A DNA stretch of 9,909 nucleotides from an uncultured Bacilli bacterium. GTDB taxonomy: Bacteria; Bacillota_I; Bacilli_A; RF39; UBA660. The position numbers were made by a program, and so were the translations under genes. Where the stretch lies: contig CANRHM010000045.1 of assembly GCA_947630415.1 (NCBI GenBank), positions 1 through 9,909 of the forward strand, given 5' to 3'. Shown piece by piece: positions 1 to 5,843 of the stretch. Numbering within the stretch: the first letter of the stretch is position 1; each line of letters opens with the position of its first letter. The notes below the pieces were generated by a model. The model was not told the DNA's origin. It ran no database searches and was given only the letters and a program-made list of their open reading frames with translations.

Positions 1-1
1 G

Positions 2-283
2 ATTATGAAACATTGCCCTATATCTACGGCTTTAATAAAGAGTGGACCTTGTGCTTTGTGTAAACAAAATAAATATGCTTTAATTGACCGAAATCAAAAG
101 AGGTATCCACTTGTTATGGAATGTCCTTATACTCATATCTTTCATCATGAAGTGGAAAATCATTTAGAAGAGGTTCCTTTCTATTTGGAAAAAGGTATCA
201 AAAACTATCGTGTCGAACTATTTGATGAAAACGAAGAAGAAATAACACATCTTCTTTTGGAACTTAAAAAAATGTTGGGATAA
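2..283 (+). CDS. U32 family peptidase, C-terminal fragment (5' end outside window)
   Basis: This is the last 93 codons of a gene that begins before the window; the frame is open from base 2, and the ATG at 5 is an internal Met. The fragment shows the C-terminal signature of the peptidase U32 (collagenase-like) family: HCP, then a CALC pair, then LIDRNQKRYPLVMEC, then a GIKNYRVELF segment. The four cysteines (in HCP, CALC and MEC) are those that in characterised U32 relatives such as RlhA, UbiU and UbiV bind an iron-sulfur cluster (family knowledge). Several U32 members act in RNA or ubiquinone hydroxylation rather than proteolysis, so a peptidase activity should not be assumed. The gene ends with TAA, and 50 bases separate it from the next start with no clear terminator between them. 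The catalytic part lies outside the window, so the subfamily cannot be named. Confidence 0.85.
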   Translation: MMKHCPISTALIKSGPCALCKQNKYALIDRNQKRYPLVMECPYTHIFHHEVENHLEEVPFYLEKGIKNYRVELFDENEEEITHLLLELKKMLG

Positions 284-307
284 ATTACATACAAAGTGAA
301 AAAATTA

Positions 308-316
308 TGTTAAAAT
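308..316 (+). promoter_or_regulatory. possible extended -10 promoter for the thioredoxin-fold/trmL pair
   Basis: The sequence TGTTAAAAT (TG at 308-309, TAAAAT at 311-316) matches an extended -10 element. No good -35 is seen at 17 nt (CATACA), and the predicted start point falls almost on the Shine-Dalgarno site at 323-328. Readthrough from the U32 gene is an equally good explanation for expression. Confidence 0.3.
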
Positions 317-333
317 AAAGGTAGGAGGCACTT

Positions 334-870
334 ATGAAGACGAAAAAAGAGAAAGAACAAAGCGAAAGAAGAAATCGTTTTGTACGTTATTTAGAATTAG
401 TACTTATTTTTGCTTTAACGATTGTATTCATGTTAGGACTTAGAATCTTTTATTTGAACGATCAAAATTATCAAAAGACGATTCCTATTATGCGTGATGT
501 CTTGTTTGAGATTAGAGCCGGTGAAGTTGAAAACTTTGTTAATGAAAAACAAGATGCCATTCTCTATGTTGGAACTGCTTCTAACGAACAATCACGTGCT
601 TTTGAAAAAGATTTTAAACCCTATGTGGAAGAGAATCATTTGGAAGATGTGATTACGTATTTAAATTTAAGTGATGTCAATGTAGATGATTTCTATAATC
701 AATTTAATAGTCAATATAATTATAGTTCGTCTTGGTCTTATCCTGCTTTTGTCGTTTTTGAAGATGGAAAAGTAAAGAGCCTTTTAGCTTCTACCAAGAG
801 TAAAACGTTTGATATTAATGAAGTGGACTTTTTTTTAAGAGATAATGGTTTAGGAGTTTATTTGAAATGA
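334..870 (+). CDS. membrane-anchored thioredoxin-fold protein without active-site cysteines
   Basis: The protein has 178 residues: a charged cytoplasmic N-terminus (1-18, Lys/Arg/Glu rich), one membrane helix (about 19-39, LELVLIFALTIVFMLGL), then an extracytoplasmic domain. That domain resembles a thioredoxin fold: a first strand AILYVG (75-80), a helix starting where CxxC normally sits, a second strand VITYLNLSDVN (106-116), and a cis-proline-type strand SYPAFVVFEDGKV (135-147). The CxxC position is occupied by TASNEQS (81-87) and the protein contains no cysteine, so it cannot do thiol-disulfide chemistry. It may instead bind or scaffold other envelope proteins (inference). The start is supported by AGGAGG at 323-328. 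The last codon overlaps trmL through ATGA at 867-870, so the two are probably translationally coupled. The fold is read from sequence pattern only. Confidence 0.8.
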   Translation: MKTKKEKEQSERRNRFVRYLELVLIFALTIVFMLGLRIFYLNDQNYQKTIPIMRDVLFEIRAGEVENFVNEKQDAILYVGTASNEQSRAFEKDFKPYVEENHLEDVITYLNLSDVNVDDFYNQFNSQYNYSSSWSYPAFVVFEDGKVKSLLASTKSKTFDINEVDFFLRDNGLGVYLK

Positions 871-1388
871 TTCACATTGTATTATACGAACCAGAAATTC
901 CTGAAAATACAGGAAACATTATGCGTACTTGTGTAGCGACTGGAACAAAATTACATTTGATTGGACCTTTAGGGTTTTCTCTTTCTTCAAATCATTTAAA
1001 ACGAAGTGGCGTCAATTACATTGATAAACTATGGTATAAAGTGTACGATGATTTTGAAGATTTTAAAAATCAAAATAGGGGAACGTATTACTATTTTACA
1101 AGATATGGAAAGAAGCCTCATTCTTCTTTTGATTTTTCGAATAAAGAGGAAGAAATTTATTTGATTTTTGGAAAAGAATCGACGGGGATTCCAAAAGAAA
1201 TTTTAAAAGAGGACTTAGATCATTGTGTACGTATTCCAATGAGTGAAGATGTAAGAGCACTTAACCTATCCAATTGTTGTGCGGTTGCGTTATACGAAGT
1301 ATTAAGACAACAAGACTATAGAGACTTATTTAGAGAAGAACCAGATATAGGAGAAGGACACAAAGGAAAAGATTATTTAGAAAACTAG
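867..1388 (+). CDS. trmL: tRNA (cytidine/uridine-34 2'-O)-methyltransferase, SPOUT family
   Basis: At 173 residues this is a full-length TrmL (formerly YibK/CspR). The enzyme uses S-adenosylmethionine to 2'-O-methylate the wobble nucleotide of certain tRNA-Leu species. The N-terminus MIHIVLYEPEIPENTGNIMR is the family signature. The C-terminal trefoil knot that binds the cofactor is visible in IFGKESTGIP (100-109) and in RIPM (122-125) followed by VRALNLSNCCAVALYE (129-144); NLSN is the usual knot sequence. The protein runs about 17 residues beyond the usual end, with a polar tail rich in Glu, Gly and Lys. Its start overlaps the stop of the preceding gene by four bases (ATGA), and a strong terminator follows 5 bases after its stop, so it ends the transcription unit. 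Confidence 0.95.
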   Translation: MIHIVLYEPEIPENTGNIMRTCVATGTKLHLIGPLGFSLSSNHLKRSGVNYIDKLWYKVYDDFEDFKNQNRGTYYYFTRYGKKPHSSFDFSNKEEEIYLIFGKESTGIPKEILKEDLDHCVRIPMSEDVRALNLSNCCAVALYEVLRQQDYRDLFREEPDIGEGHKGKDYLEN

Positions 1389-1392
1389 ATAG

Positions 1393-1421
1393 AACTACGA
1401 AAAAACACTCGTAGTTTTTTT
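1393..1421 (+). terminator. intrinsic terminator after trmL
   Basis: AACTACGA (1393-1400) pairs perfectly with TCGTAGTT (1409-1416) across an 8-base A-rich loop, and the T run continues to 1421. It closes the thioredoxin-fold/trmL unit and isolates dacF. Confidence 0.85.
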
Positions 1422-1431
1422 ATGTTTAAAA

Positions 1432-1460
1432 TTATCATGTTTCTATAACTTAAACATAAT
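1432..1460 (+). promoter_or_regulatory. sigma-A-type promoter of dacF
   Basis: TTATCA (1432-1437), a 17-nt spacer and CATAAT (1455-1460) lie just upstream of the AGGAGG ribosome binding site at 1469-1474. In B. subtilis dacF is read by sigma-F; no convincing sigma-F or sigma-G -35 is seen here at the right distance, although CATAATA is close to a sigma-G -10. Vegetative expression is the simpler reading. Confidence 0.5.
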
Positions 1461-1479
1461 AATGAAGTAGGAGGACTAC

Positions 1480-2670
1480 ATGAAAAAGGTTGTGTGTTTA
1501 TTATTTTGTTTAAGTCTCTTTTTAGTGCCCCTAACTCCTGTTTTGGCATTAGGAAACGATGATATTATGTTAATCAATGAGACGGGAAGTGAGACTGCTT
1601 CTTTGATTCCTAATGCAAAAAGTGGACTTTTAATGGAAGCATCTACCGGGAAAATTCTATTTGAAAAGAATATTGATGAACGTATTAGTGTGGCATCTAT
1701 GACTAAGATGATGAGTCAGATTTTAATCTTAGAAGAAAATGAAAAAGGAAATCTTCCTTGGGATGAAAAGGTAACCGTTAGTAGTAATGCTTCAGGTATG
1801 GGTGGAAGTCAAATTTGGTTAGAGACGGGAGAAGTCATGAGTATTAGGGATCTCATGAAAGGTTTATCGATGGCTAGTGCCAATGATGCAACAGTGGCTT
1901 TAGCAGAAAGAATTGCTGGAACTGAAGCAGCGTTTGTTGAACGAATGAATGCCAAAGCAAGTGAATTAGGACTTACCAATACTCACTTTATGAACAGTAC
2001 AGGACTGGATGAAGAAAATCATTATTCATCGGCACGAGATATGGCCATAATCGTCAAAGAATTATTAAAGCATGAACAGATTTTTGATTTCTCTTCGGTT
2101 TATGAAGATTATTTGAGAGTGGATACGCCTAACAAGTTTTGGCTCGTCAATACGAATAAATTGATTCGTACTTATCCAGGCGCCGATGGTCTTAAAACAG
2201 GTCATACCGATGCAGCTTTATATTGTATGGCCGTGACGGCTAAAAAAGAAAATCTTCGTTTAGTTGCTTTGGTTTTTGGAGAAGAGAATAGCAAGGTACG
2301 AAATAGTGAGACGGCAGCACTTTTGGATTATGGATTTAATCTTTATAAAATGCAATTGTTAAAACAAAAAGGAGAAGTCTTATCAGAAGTTGAAATGGAT
2401 CTTTCGGATAAGGGAAAAGCATCGATTGTAGCCATGGATGATATTGGGGTTGTGACCAAGAAAAGTGAAAAAATGGAGAATGTTTCAACTGAACTTGAAT
2501 TGTTTTCTTTGACACTTCCTTTAAAACCAGGAGATGTGGTAGGAAAAGTAACGTTGAAACAGAATAATGAAATTTTAGGAGAGTATCCTGTTACGGTACA
2601 AGAGGAAATAAATCCGATTGGTTTCTTCACTCTTTTTGAACGAATTCTTAAAGGCATGTTTTCCTTTTAA
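1480..2670 (+). CDS. dacF: D-alanyl-D-alanine carboxypeptidase (penicillin-binding protein, S11 family)
   Basis: This 396-residue protein removes the terminal D-Ala from peptidoglycan stem peptides outside the cell. It has a signal peptide (about 1-23, MKKVVCLLFCLSL through VLA), then the S11 domain with all three active-site motifs: S73-M-T-K76 (nucleophile and general base), S133-A-N135 and K239-T-G241. The substrate-facing stretches around GGSQIWLETGE (108-118) and NSTGLDEENHYSSARDMA (172-189) are typical of the DacA/DacF group. A C-terminal PBP5_C-like beta domain (about 290-375) is followed by NPIGFFTLFERILKGMFSF, a likely amphipathic membrane anchor. The ribosome binding site AGGAGG at 1469-1474 supports the start. 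The symbol dacF rests on synteny: in Bacillus dacF lies directly before spoIIAA-spoIIAB-sigF, and here a sigF-like gene lies 3.2 kb downstream. On sequence alone dacA or dacB is equally possible. Confidence 0.93.
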   Translation: MKKVVCLLFCLSLFLVPLTPVLALGNDDIMLINETGSETASLIPNAKSGLLMEASTGKILFEKNIDERISVASMTKMMSQILILEENEKGNLPWDEKVTVSSNASGMGGSQIWLETGEVMSIRDLMKGLSMASANDATVALAERIAGTEAAFVERMNAKASELGLTNTHFMNSTGLDEENHYSSARDMAIIVKELLKHEQIFDFSSVYEDYLRVDTPNKFWLVNTNKLIRTYPGADGLKTGHTDAALYCMAVTAKKENLRLVALVFGEENSKVRNSETAALLDYGFNLYKMQLLKQKGEVLSEVEMDLSDKGKASIVAMDDIGVVTKKSEKMENVSTELELFSLTLPLKPGDVVGKVTLKQNNEILGEYPVTVQEEINPIGFFTLFERILKGMFSF

Positions 2671-2681
2671 TCAACATGTCT

Positions 2682-2717
2682 TTTCTTAGGAAATTTGTTA
2701 GGAAATTTCCTAAGAAA
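2682..2717. promoter_or_regulatory. palindromic operator candidate with three half-sites
   Basis: TTAGGAAATTT occurs twice in direct orientation (2686-2696 and 2698-2708). The second copy is half of a perfect 16-bp palindrome, TTAGGAAATTTCCTAA (2698-2713). The outer arms TTTCTTAGGAAATTT (2682-2696) and AAATTTCCTAAGAAA (2703-2717) are also perfect 15-bp inverted repeats around a 6-base centre. No T run follows on either strand, so it is a poor terminator. It covers the -35 position of the promoter for the downstream regulator gene, which suggests autoregulation (inference). Confidence 0.55.
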
Positions 2718-2727
2718 GTGATATACT
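2698..2727 (+). promoter_or_regulatory. extended -10 promoter of the winged-helix regulator gene
   Basis: TGATATACT gives TG at 2719-2720 and a -10 of TATACT at 2722-2727. The -35 is weak (TTAGGA at 2698-2703, 18-nt spacer) and lies inside the palindrome. The predicted start point near 2734 rules out translation from the GTG at 2737, which has no ribosome binding site. Confidence 0.45.
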
Positions 2728-2754
2728 TGTTTTAGAGTGAAAAGAAGGTGTGTT

Positions 2755-3666
2755 ATGCAAACCAAGAACAAAGATTTAAAGGAACTAATCTCTCCTAGAC
2801 AAGACTTATCTTTTACGGATTTAAAAATCTATTATACGGAGAAAGGATACGATGTAGGTCCAAACTTTGAACGCCAACTCGAATTCTTTACTTCGAATGG
2901 AAGTTATAACTTTATATCCTATCTTTTCTCAGATCATAATGACCTCTCTATTAAAGTCATTAAATATACGGATTCTTTAGAAGAAGTATATGAGTTTGGA
3001 CATTGCTCCATCATTCAAGCGACTTACCGTATTTTAGAGAAATTACGGATGGAAAATAAAAACAATTTTTCCTATTACCCTGAAAACGATTCTCTTTATG
3101 ATTATGATGTGGTCCGTGAAGTGGTAATCAATGCTATGATTCATAACGATTGGACTACCGCTTCTCCCATCTTTAAACTCTATCCCGATCATTTAGAAAT
3201 AGAATCCTTTACGGTAATTGAAGAATCTAAAAGAGAAGCATTTCTACTTGGAAACTTAACTCCTTTTAATCCTTCCATTATCCGTATTTTTAAAGATTTG
3301 TATCTTGCTTTTCACCTTGGGACAGGCCTTCGTAAAATCTTAAAGAAATATCCTAGTAGTATCTATACTTTTACCTCTACCTCAGTTCTTGTAAATATTC
3401 CTTATTACCATCGTTTATATGTGGAAAAAACGGACTCCAATAAAAAAAGTTCTTACCGTGTTACTTCCATTTCTTCTATTCAGTCCTCCATTCTTAAACT
3501 AATGGAAGATAAACCAACGATTACCCAAGATGAAATGGCTCATCTTTTAAATGTTACTCCAAGAACAGTACGGAACCACATCAAGTATTTAATGGATGAA
3601 AACTATGTAGAAAGAAGAGGGGCTACGAAAAAGGGAGAATGGCAAGTTTTAAAGCATGAAAAGTAG
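2755..3666 (+). CDS. HATPase_c_4 / winged-helix transcriptional regulator lacking the AlbA_2 domain
   Basis: The protein has 303 residues from the ATG at 2755, chosen because AAGAAGGTG (2742-2750) is well spaced for it. It belongs to the large family of putative regulators usually built as AlbA_2 (Schlafen-like), HATPase_c_4 and helix-turn-helix. The connecting domain is visible at about 10-110 (LSFTDLKIYYTEKG; LSIKVIKYTD). The HATPase_c_4 part follows, with YDVVREVVINAMIHND (117-132), KLYPDHLEIES (141-151), FNPSIIRIF (171-179) and the glycine motif HLGTGLRKIL (187-196). A winged helix occupies about 243-300 (ITQDEMAHLLNVTPRTVRNHIKYLM). The usual N-terminal AlbA_2 domain of about 120 residues is absent, and only 84 bases separate this gene from dacF, so it is not encoded upstream. 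The effector is unknown. A palindrome in its promoter points to self-repression. It sits where spoIIAA-spoIIAB is found in Bacillus, but it is not SpoIIAB. Confidence 0.85.
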   Translation: MQTKNKDLKELISPRQDLSFTDLKIYYTEKGYDVGPNFERQLEFFTSNGSYNFISYLFSDHNDLSIKVIKYTDSLEEVYEFGHCSIIQATYRILEKLRMENKNNFSYYPENDSLYDYDVVREVVINAMIHNDWTTASPIFKLYPDHLEIESFTVIEESKREAFLLGNLTPFNPSIIRIFKDLYLAFHLGTGLRKILKKYPSSIYTFTSTSVLVNIPYYHRLYVEKTDSNKKSSYRVTSISSIQSSILKLMEDKPTITQDEMAHLLNVTPRTVRNHIKYLMDENYVERRGATKKGEWQVLKHEK

Positions 3667-3673
3667 GTTTTGC

Positions 3674-3702
3674 TTGCATTTCTCTCACTTTTGTTGTATA
3701 AT
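3674..3702 (+). promoter_or_regulatory. sigma-A promoter of the 174-residue protein gene
   Basis: TTGCAT (3674-3679), a 17-nt spacer and a perfect TATAAT (3697-3702) are followed by the strong ribosome binding site AAAGGAGGAT (3717-3726). The gene is therefore probably transcribed on its own and not only by readthrough from the regulator. Confidence 0.6.
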
Positions 3703-3735
3703 TAAGAAACCTAATGAAAGGAGGATAATCGAACT

Positions 3736-4260
3736 ATGACAGAAAATCTGTTTACACATTCTATTTCGATTATAAAACCGAGTAGTAATTTAGATACTTT
3801 TGAAGTAGCCACTTATGAAAAAGGAATGCCCCTAGATAATGGATCACCTTTTTCCTTACATATTTATGCTTTCAATGATTTCTTTCGTAAAAATCATCTA
3901 GATGGACCGATTATTGAAACGCCGGAAGATGCTTATAAAATGATCATTCAAATTGCTTATTTAGTAGATCATCATTATAGTGTGTTCTGTGATTTGGATT
4001 CATCTTCAATTCTTGCTTTACCACATAGAGAAGAAATTCCTTATTCTCTTTATCGAAAATTACTAGTGGATAGTAGTGCACTTAGTCATTTTGATATGGT
4101 AAGTGTGGGGGCTTTTTCTTATCGTGGAAAAGAAGATTTACCCGAAGTTATGCCGTTAGTGGACTTTGAACCTAAAGTGGAAGGACTTGCTCCTTTTGAA
4201 AAAGCCTTAACGCTTTATATGAAACCCCAAAACAGTATTAAACATGTTTCCATAGCTTAA
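3736..4260 (+). CDS. hypothetical protein, 174 residues
   Basis: I do not recognise this protein. It is soluble, with no signal peptide, membrane segment or cysteine cluster (a single Cys in VFCDLDSSS). It looks like a mixed alpha/beta domain: an N-terminal strand region (ISIIKPSSNLDTFEVATYEKG), a helix around DAYKMIIQIAYLVDHHYSVF (65-84), a second helix around PYSLYRKLLVDSS (102-114), and a Pro/Glu-rich C-terminal part (LPEVMPLVDFEPKVEGLAPFEKAL). The start is backed by a good ribosome binding site and the gene has its own promoter. A terminator follows at its stop codon, making it a single-gene unit. Base composition and codon use resemble the neighbours, so nothing indicates recent transfer. 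Confidence 0.75.
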   Translation: MTENLFTHSISIIKPSSNLDTFEVATYEKGMPLDNGSPFSLHIYAFNDFFRKNHLDGPIIETPEDAYKMIIQIAYLVDHHYSVFCDLDSSSILALPHREEIPYSLYRKLLVDSSALSHFDMVSVGAFSYRGKEDLPEVMPLVDFEPKVEGLAPFEKALTLYMKPQNSIKHVSIA

Positions 4261-4292
4261 AAAAAGATGCTCTTAGTTGTTAGCACCTTTTT
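4259..4292. terminator. bidirectional terminator between convergent genes
   Basis: Arms AAAAAGATGC (4261-4270) and GCACCTTTTT (4283-4292) enclose a 12-base centre whose outermost T and A can also pair. Read on the minus strand, the one imperfect position becomes a G-U wobble and seven T follow, so it works best for the minus-strand gene, whose stop codon lies in the loop. On the plus strand the stem has one A-C mismatch and a T run. Confidence 0.65.
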
Positions 4293-4542
4293 CTTTGCGT
4301 AATTCTTTTTCTTTTTCACGGTTTAAAGAGCGAACACAAGGAATTTCTCCCAAAAACTTTTCACTCGTCGTAACAAACTCATCAAAAGTCATGGTTACTT
4401 CAAAAAGAAGGAAGTGATCGTTCCAATCATCGTAAAGCGCATTTTCCATCGCTAATTCTTTGGTTTCAAAATCTCTTTTCTCAAGATCTCTTCCTTCCAT
4501 TCCACCATAACTAGAAGTACGATAAAAGACTATTTTTTTCAT
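4273..4542 (-). CDS. hypothetical small protein, 89 residues
   Basis: I do not recognise this small, highly charged, cytoplasmic protein. It begins MKKIVFYRTSSYGGMEGRD, a beta strand followed by a polar loop. A helix-rich middle follows (ETKELAMENALYDDWNDHFLLFEVTMTFDEFVTTSEKFLG), and it ends in a strongly basic/acidic tail (NREKEKELRKEKGANN). The start is the ATG at 4542, because AAGGAG lies 10 bases upstream; the frame stays open to an ATG at 4596, but that codon is inside the promoter. The gene has a perfect consensus sigma-A promoter and its own terminator, so a high, constitutive level of a monocistronic mRNA is expected. It is transcribed divergently from prs and convergently with the 174-residue gene. 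Confidence 0.75.
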   Translation of the reverse strand: MKKIVFYRTSSYGGMEGRDLEKRDFETKELAMENALYDDWNDHFLLFEVTMTFDEFVTTSEKFLGEIPCVRSLNREKEKELRKEKGANN

Positions 4543-4567
4543 GCTTTTTTTCTCCTTTTGTCTTTCT

Positions 4568-4596
4568 ATTATAAATGGCTTGTCTTTAAGTGTCAA
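4568..4596 (-). promoter_or_regulatory. perfect consensus sigma-A promoter of the 89-residue protein gene
   Basis: On the minus strand, TTGACA (4596-4591) is followed by exactly 17 nt and TATAAT (4573-4568): both hexamers and the spacer match the ideal. The expected start point is near 4561, just ahead of the AAGGAG site. The -35 overlaps an 8-bp palindrome, TCAATTGA (4593-4600), shared with the divergent prs side. Confidence 0.85.
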
Positions 4597-4603
4597 TTGA
4601 AGC

Positions 4604-4632
4604 TATAAAGATTGCTAACAAAAGCCTATAAT
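4604..4632 (+). promoter_or_regulatory. probable promoter of prs
   Basis: A perfect -10 TATAAT lies at 4627-4632. The -35 at 17 nt is only TATAAA (4604-4609), so expression may depend on another factor or on the nearby divergent promoter. The predicted start near 4639 leaves a short leader ahead of GGAGGG (4646-4651). Confidence 0.4.
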
Positions 4633-4663
4633 GGTAGAATAGATGTGGAGGGATGAAGGAAGT

Positions 4664-5785
4664 ATGAGCAGTAAAGAAAGTAATTTAAGACTTATCATCA
4701 TGCCTAATATTGTTACCTTTGGAAATTTAGTAGGCAAAAAACTCAAGACGATAAGACATGAAGAATACTCTAGTATTGTAAACATTAAACTAGACCGGTT
4801 CAGTAATGGAGAAGGGAAGGCCACCTTACTTGATTCGGTGAGAGGAAAAGATGTCTTCTTGTTATCCGATATTGGAAACTATGGAATCGAATCCTCTTAT
4901 TCTTCTAGAAATCGAACGTATTTTAAAAGTCCCGATGATCACTTTCAAGATATTAAACGTGTTATTTCAGCCATGAATGGTAAAGAAAACAGTTTACATG
5001 TCATCATGCCTCTTTTGTACCAATCAAGACAAGATAAAAGAAAAGGATGTGAATCCTTAGACTGTGCCGATGCCTTAAGGGAGTTGGAGTCTCGTGGAGT
5101 TGATGGTATTATTACCTTTGATGTTCATAATCCAGGTATTGAAAATGCTCTTAAGAATTGTTCTTTTGATAACTTGTATCCAACGTATTCCATTTTAAGT
5201 CGTTTTATTAAAGATGAAGAGTACGATCCAGATAAACTAATGATTGTGGCTCCTGATACAGGTGCCATGGACCGTGCGATTTACTATGCTAGTGCTTTAG
5301 GAGTCGATGTTGGTGCCTTCTATAAAAGACGTGATTTCTCTAAAGTAGTTGATGGTAAAAATCCGATTGTAGAACATCGTTTCTTAGGTTCTTCCGTTGA
5401 AGGAAAAGACCTCTTAATTACCGACGATATGATTGCCTCTGGTTCTTCGATTTTGGAAGTTGCTAGTGATATGAAAGAACGAGGTGCCAATAAAAGTTAT
5501 TTGATTGCTACTTTCCCTTTATTCACAGAAGGAGAGAAAAGTATAACTGCCTTTGATGAAGCCTATAAAAAAGGTATTTTCGAAAAACTCTATACGACCA
5601 ATGTCACTTATGTTCCAGAAGAAATCAAAAATAAACCTTGGTATAAAGAAGTTGATTGTTCTAAATATTTAGCTCGTATTATCAATGCTATGTACGAAAA
5701 AGAATCTATTCGTTCTTATCAAGAAGGAAGAGCCAAGATTGCATCCAAGATGAAAGAACTTGGAAAATACCCCAATAGAAGTTAG
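4664..5785 (+). CDS. prs: ribose-phosphate pyrophosphokinase (PRPP synthetase), long divergent form
   Basis: This enzyme transfers pyrophosphate from ATP to ribose 5-phosphate, giving PRPP for purine, pyrimidine, His, Trp and NAD synthesis. From the ATG at 4664 it has 373 residues, against about 310-320 for the classical bacterial enzyme. Family landmarks are in order: RFSNGEGKATLLDSVRGKDVFLL (45-67), the ATP loop SRQDKRK (121-127; classical ARQDRK), the metal-binding TFDVHNPG (151-158; classical DLHA), VAPDTGAMDRA (195-205), YKRRD (220-224) and the PRPP loop ITDDMIASGSS (252-262). The extra length lies in GNYGIESSYSSRNRTYFKSPDD (71-92) and in the C-terminal part. From memory, similar long forms occur in clostridial and related gut bacteria. 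The in-frame ATG at 4643 is less likely, lying almost at the predicted transcript start with no ribosome binding site; GGAGGG and AAGGA precede 4664. Confidence 0.9.
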   Translation: MSSKESNLRLIIMPNIVTFGNLVGKKLKTIRHEEYSSIVNIKLDRFSNGEGKATLLDSVRGKDVFLLSDIGNYGIESSYSSRNRTYFKSPDDHFQDIKRVISAMNGKENSLHVIMPLLYQSRQDKRKGCESLDCADALRELESRGVDGIITFDVHNPGIENALKNCSFDNLYPTYSILSRFIKDEEYDPDKLMIVAPDTGAMDRAIYYASALGVDVGAFYKRRDFSKVVDGKNPIVEHRFLGSSVEGKDLLITDDMIASGSSILEVASDMKERGANKSYLIATFPLFTEGEKSITAFDEAYKKGIFEKLYTTNVTYVPEEIKNKPWYKEVDCSKYLARIINAMYEKESIRSYQEGRAKIASKMKELGKYPNRS

Positions 5786-5807
5786 GAAGCGAAAGCTTTC
5801 TTTTTTT
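5785..5807 (+). terminator. intrinsic terminator after prs
   Basis: A 6-bp stem, GGAAGC (5785-5790) with GCTTTC (5795-5800, one G-U pair), is closed by a GAAA (GNRA-type) tetraloop and followed by seven T. The first stem base is the last base of the prs stop codon. It separates prs from the sigma-factor gene. Confidence 0.85.
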
Positions 5808-5841
5808 GTCGATTTTCTTTTTTAGCTAGTTTTGTCGAAAG
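5804..5841 (+). promoter_or_regulatory. two candidate Spo0A boxes upstream of the sigma-F-like gene
   Basis: The second box TTTTGTCGAAAG (5830-5841) contains a perfect 0A box, TGTCGAA (5833-5839; consensus TGNCGAA). The first, TTTTGTCGAT (5804-5813), matches six of seven positions. They are direct repeats 26 nt apart. The perfect box lies about 43 bases before the start point predicted from the -10 at 5867, a typical position for Spo0A activation. In B. subtilis Spo0A-P activates the spoIIA operon that encodes sigma-F. Confidence 0.55.
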
Positions 5842-5843
5842 AC

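Noticed and set aside
211..217. Another TGTCGAA (Spo0A box)
   Set aside because: It lies inside the U32 coding sequence with no nearby promoter; a 7-base match is expected by chance in a window of this size.
287..295. CATACA resembling a sigma-E -10 before the thioredoxin-fold gene
   Set aside because: No ATATT-type -35 is present at the right distance.
2682..2717. Terminator of dacF
   Set aside because: The stem is long and perfect but no T run follows on either strand, and it overlaps a promoter.
2737..2754. GTG start giving a 309-residue regulator
   Set aside because: No ribosome binding site precedes it and it lies at the predicted transcript start; AAGAAGGTG fits the ATG at 2755.
2755..3666. 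Reading the HATPase-type protein as SpoIIAB, since it lies between dacF and sigF
   Set aside because: Its motifs (REVVINAMIHND, HLGTGL, C-terminal winged helix) are those of the AlbA_2/HATPase_c_4 regulator family. SpoIIAB is about 145 residues with no helix-turn-helix.
4543..4596. Longer start (ATG at 4596) for the 89-residue protein
   Set aside because: It would be translated from within its own perfect promoter; AAGGAG precedes the ATG at 4542.
4643..4663. ATG at 4643 as the prs start
   Set aside because: It is almost leaderless relative to the TATAAT at 4627 and lacks a ribosome binding site; GGAGGG and AAGGA precede the ATG at 4664.
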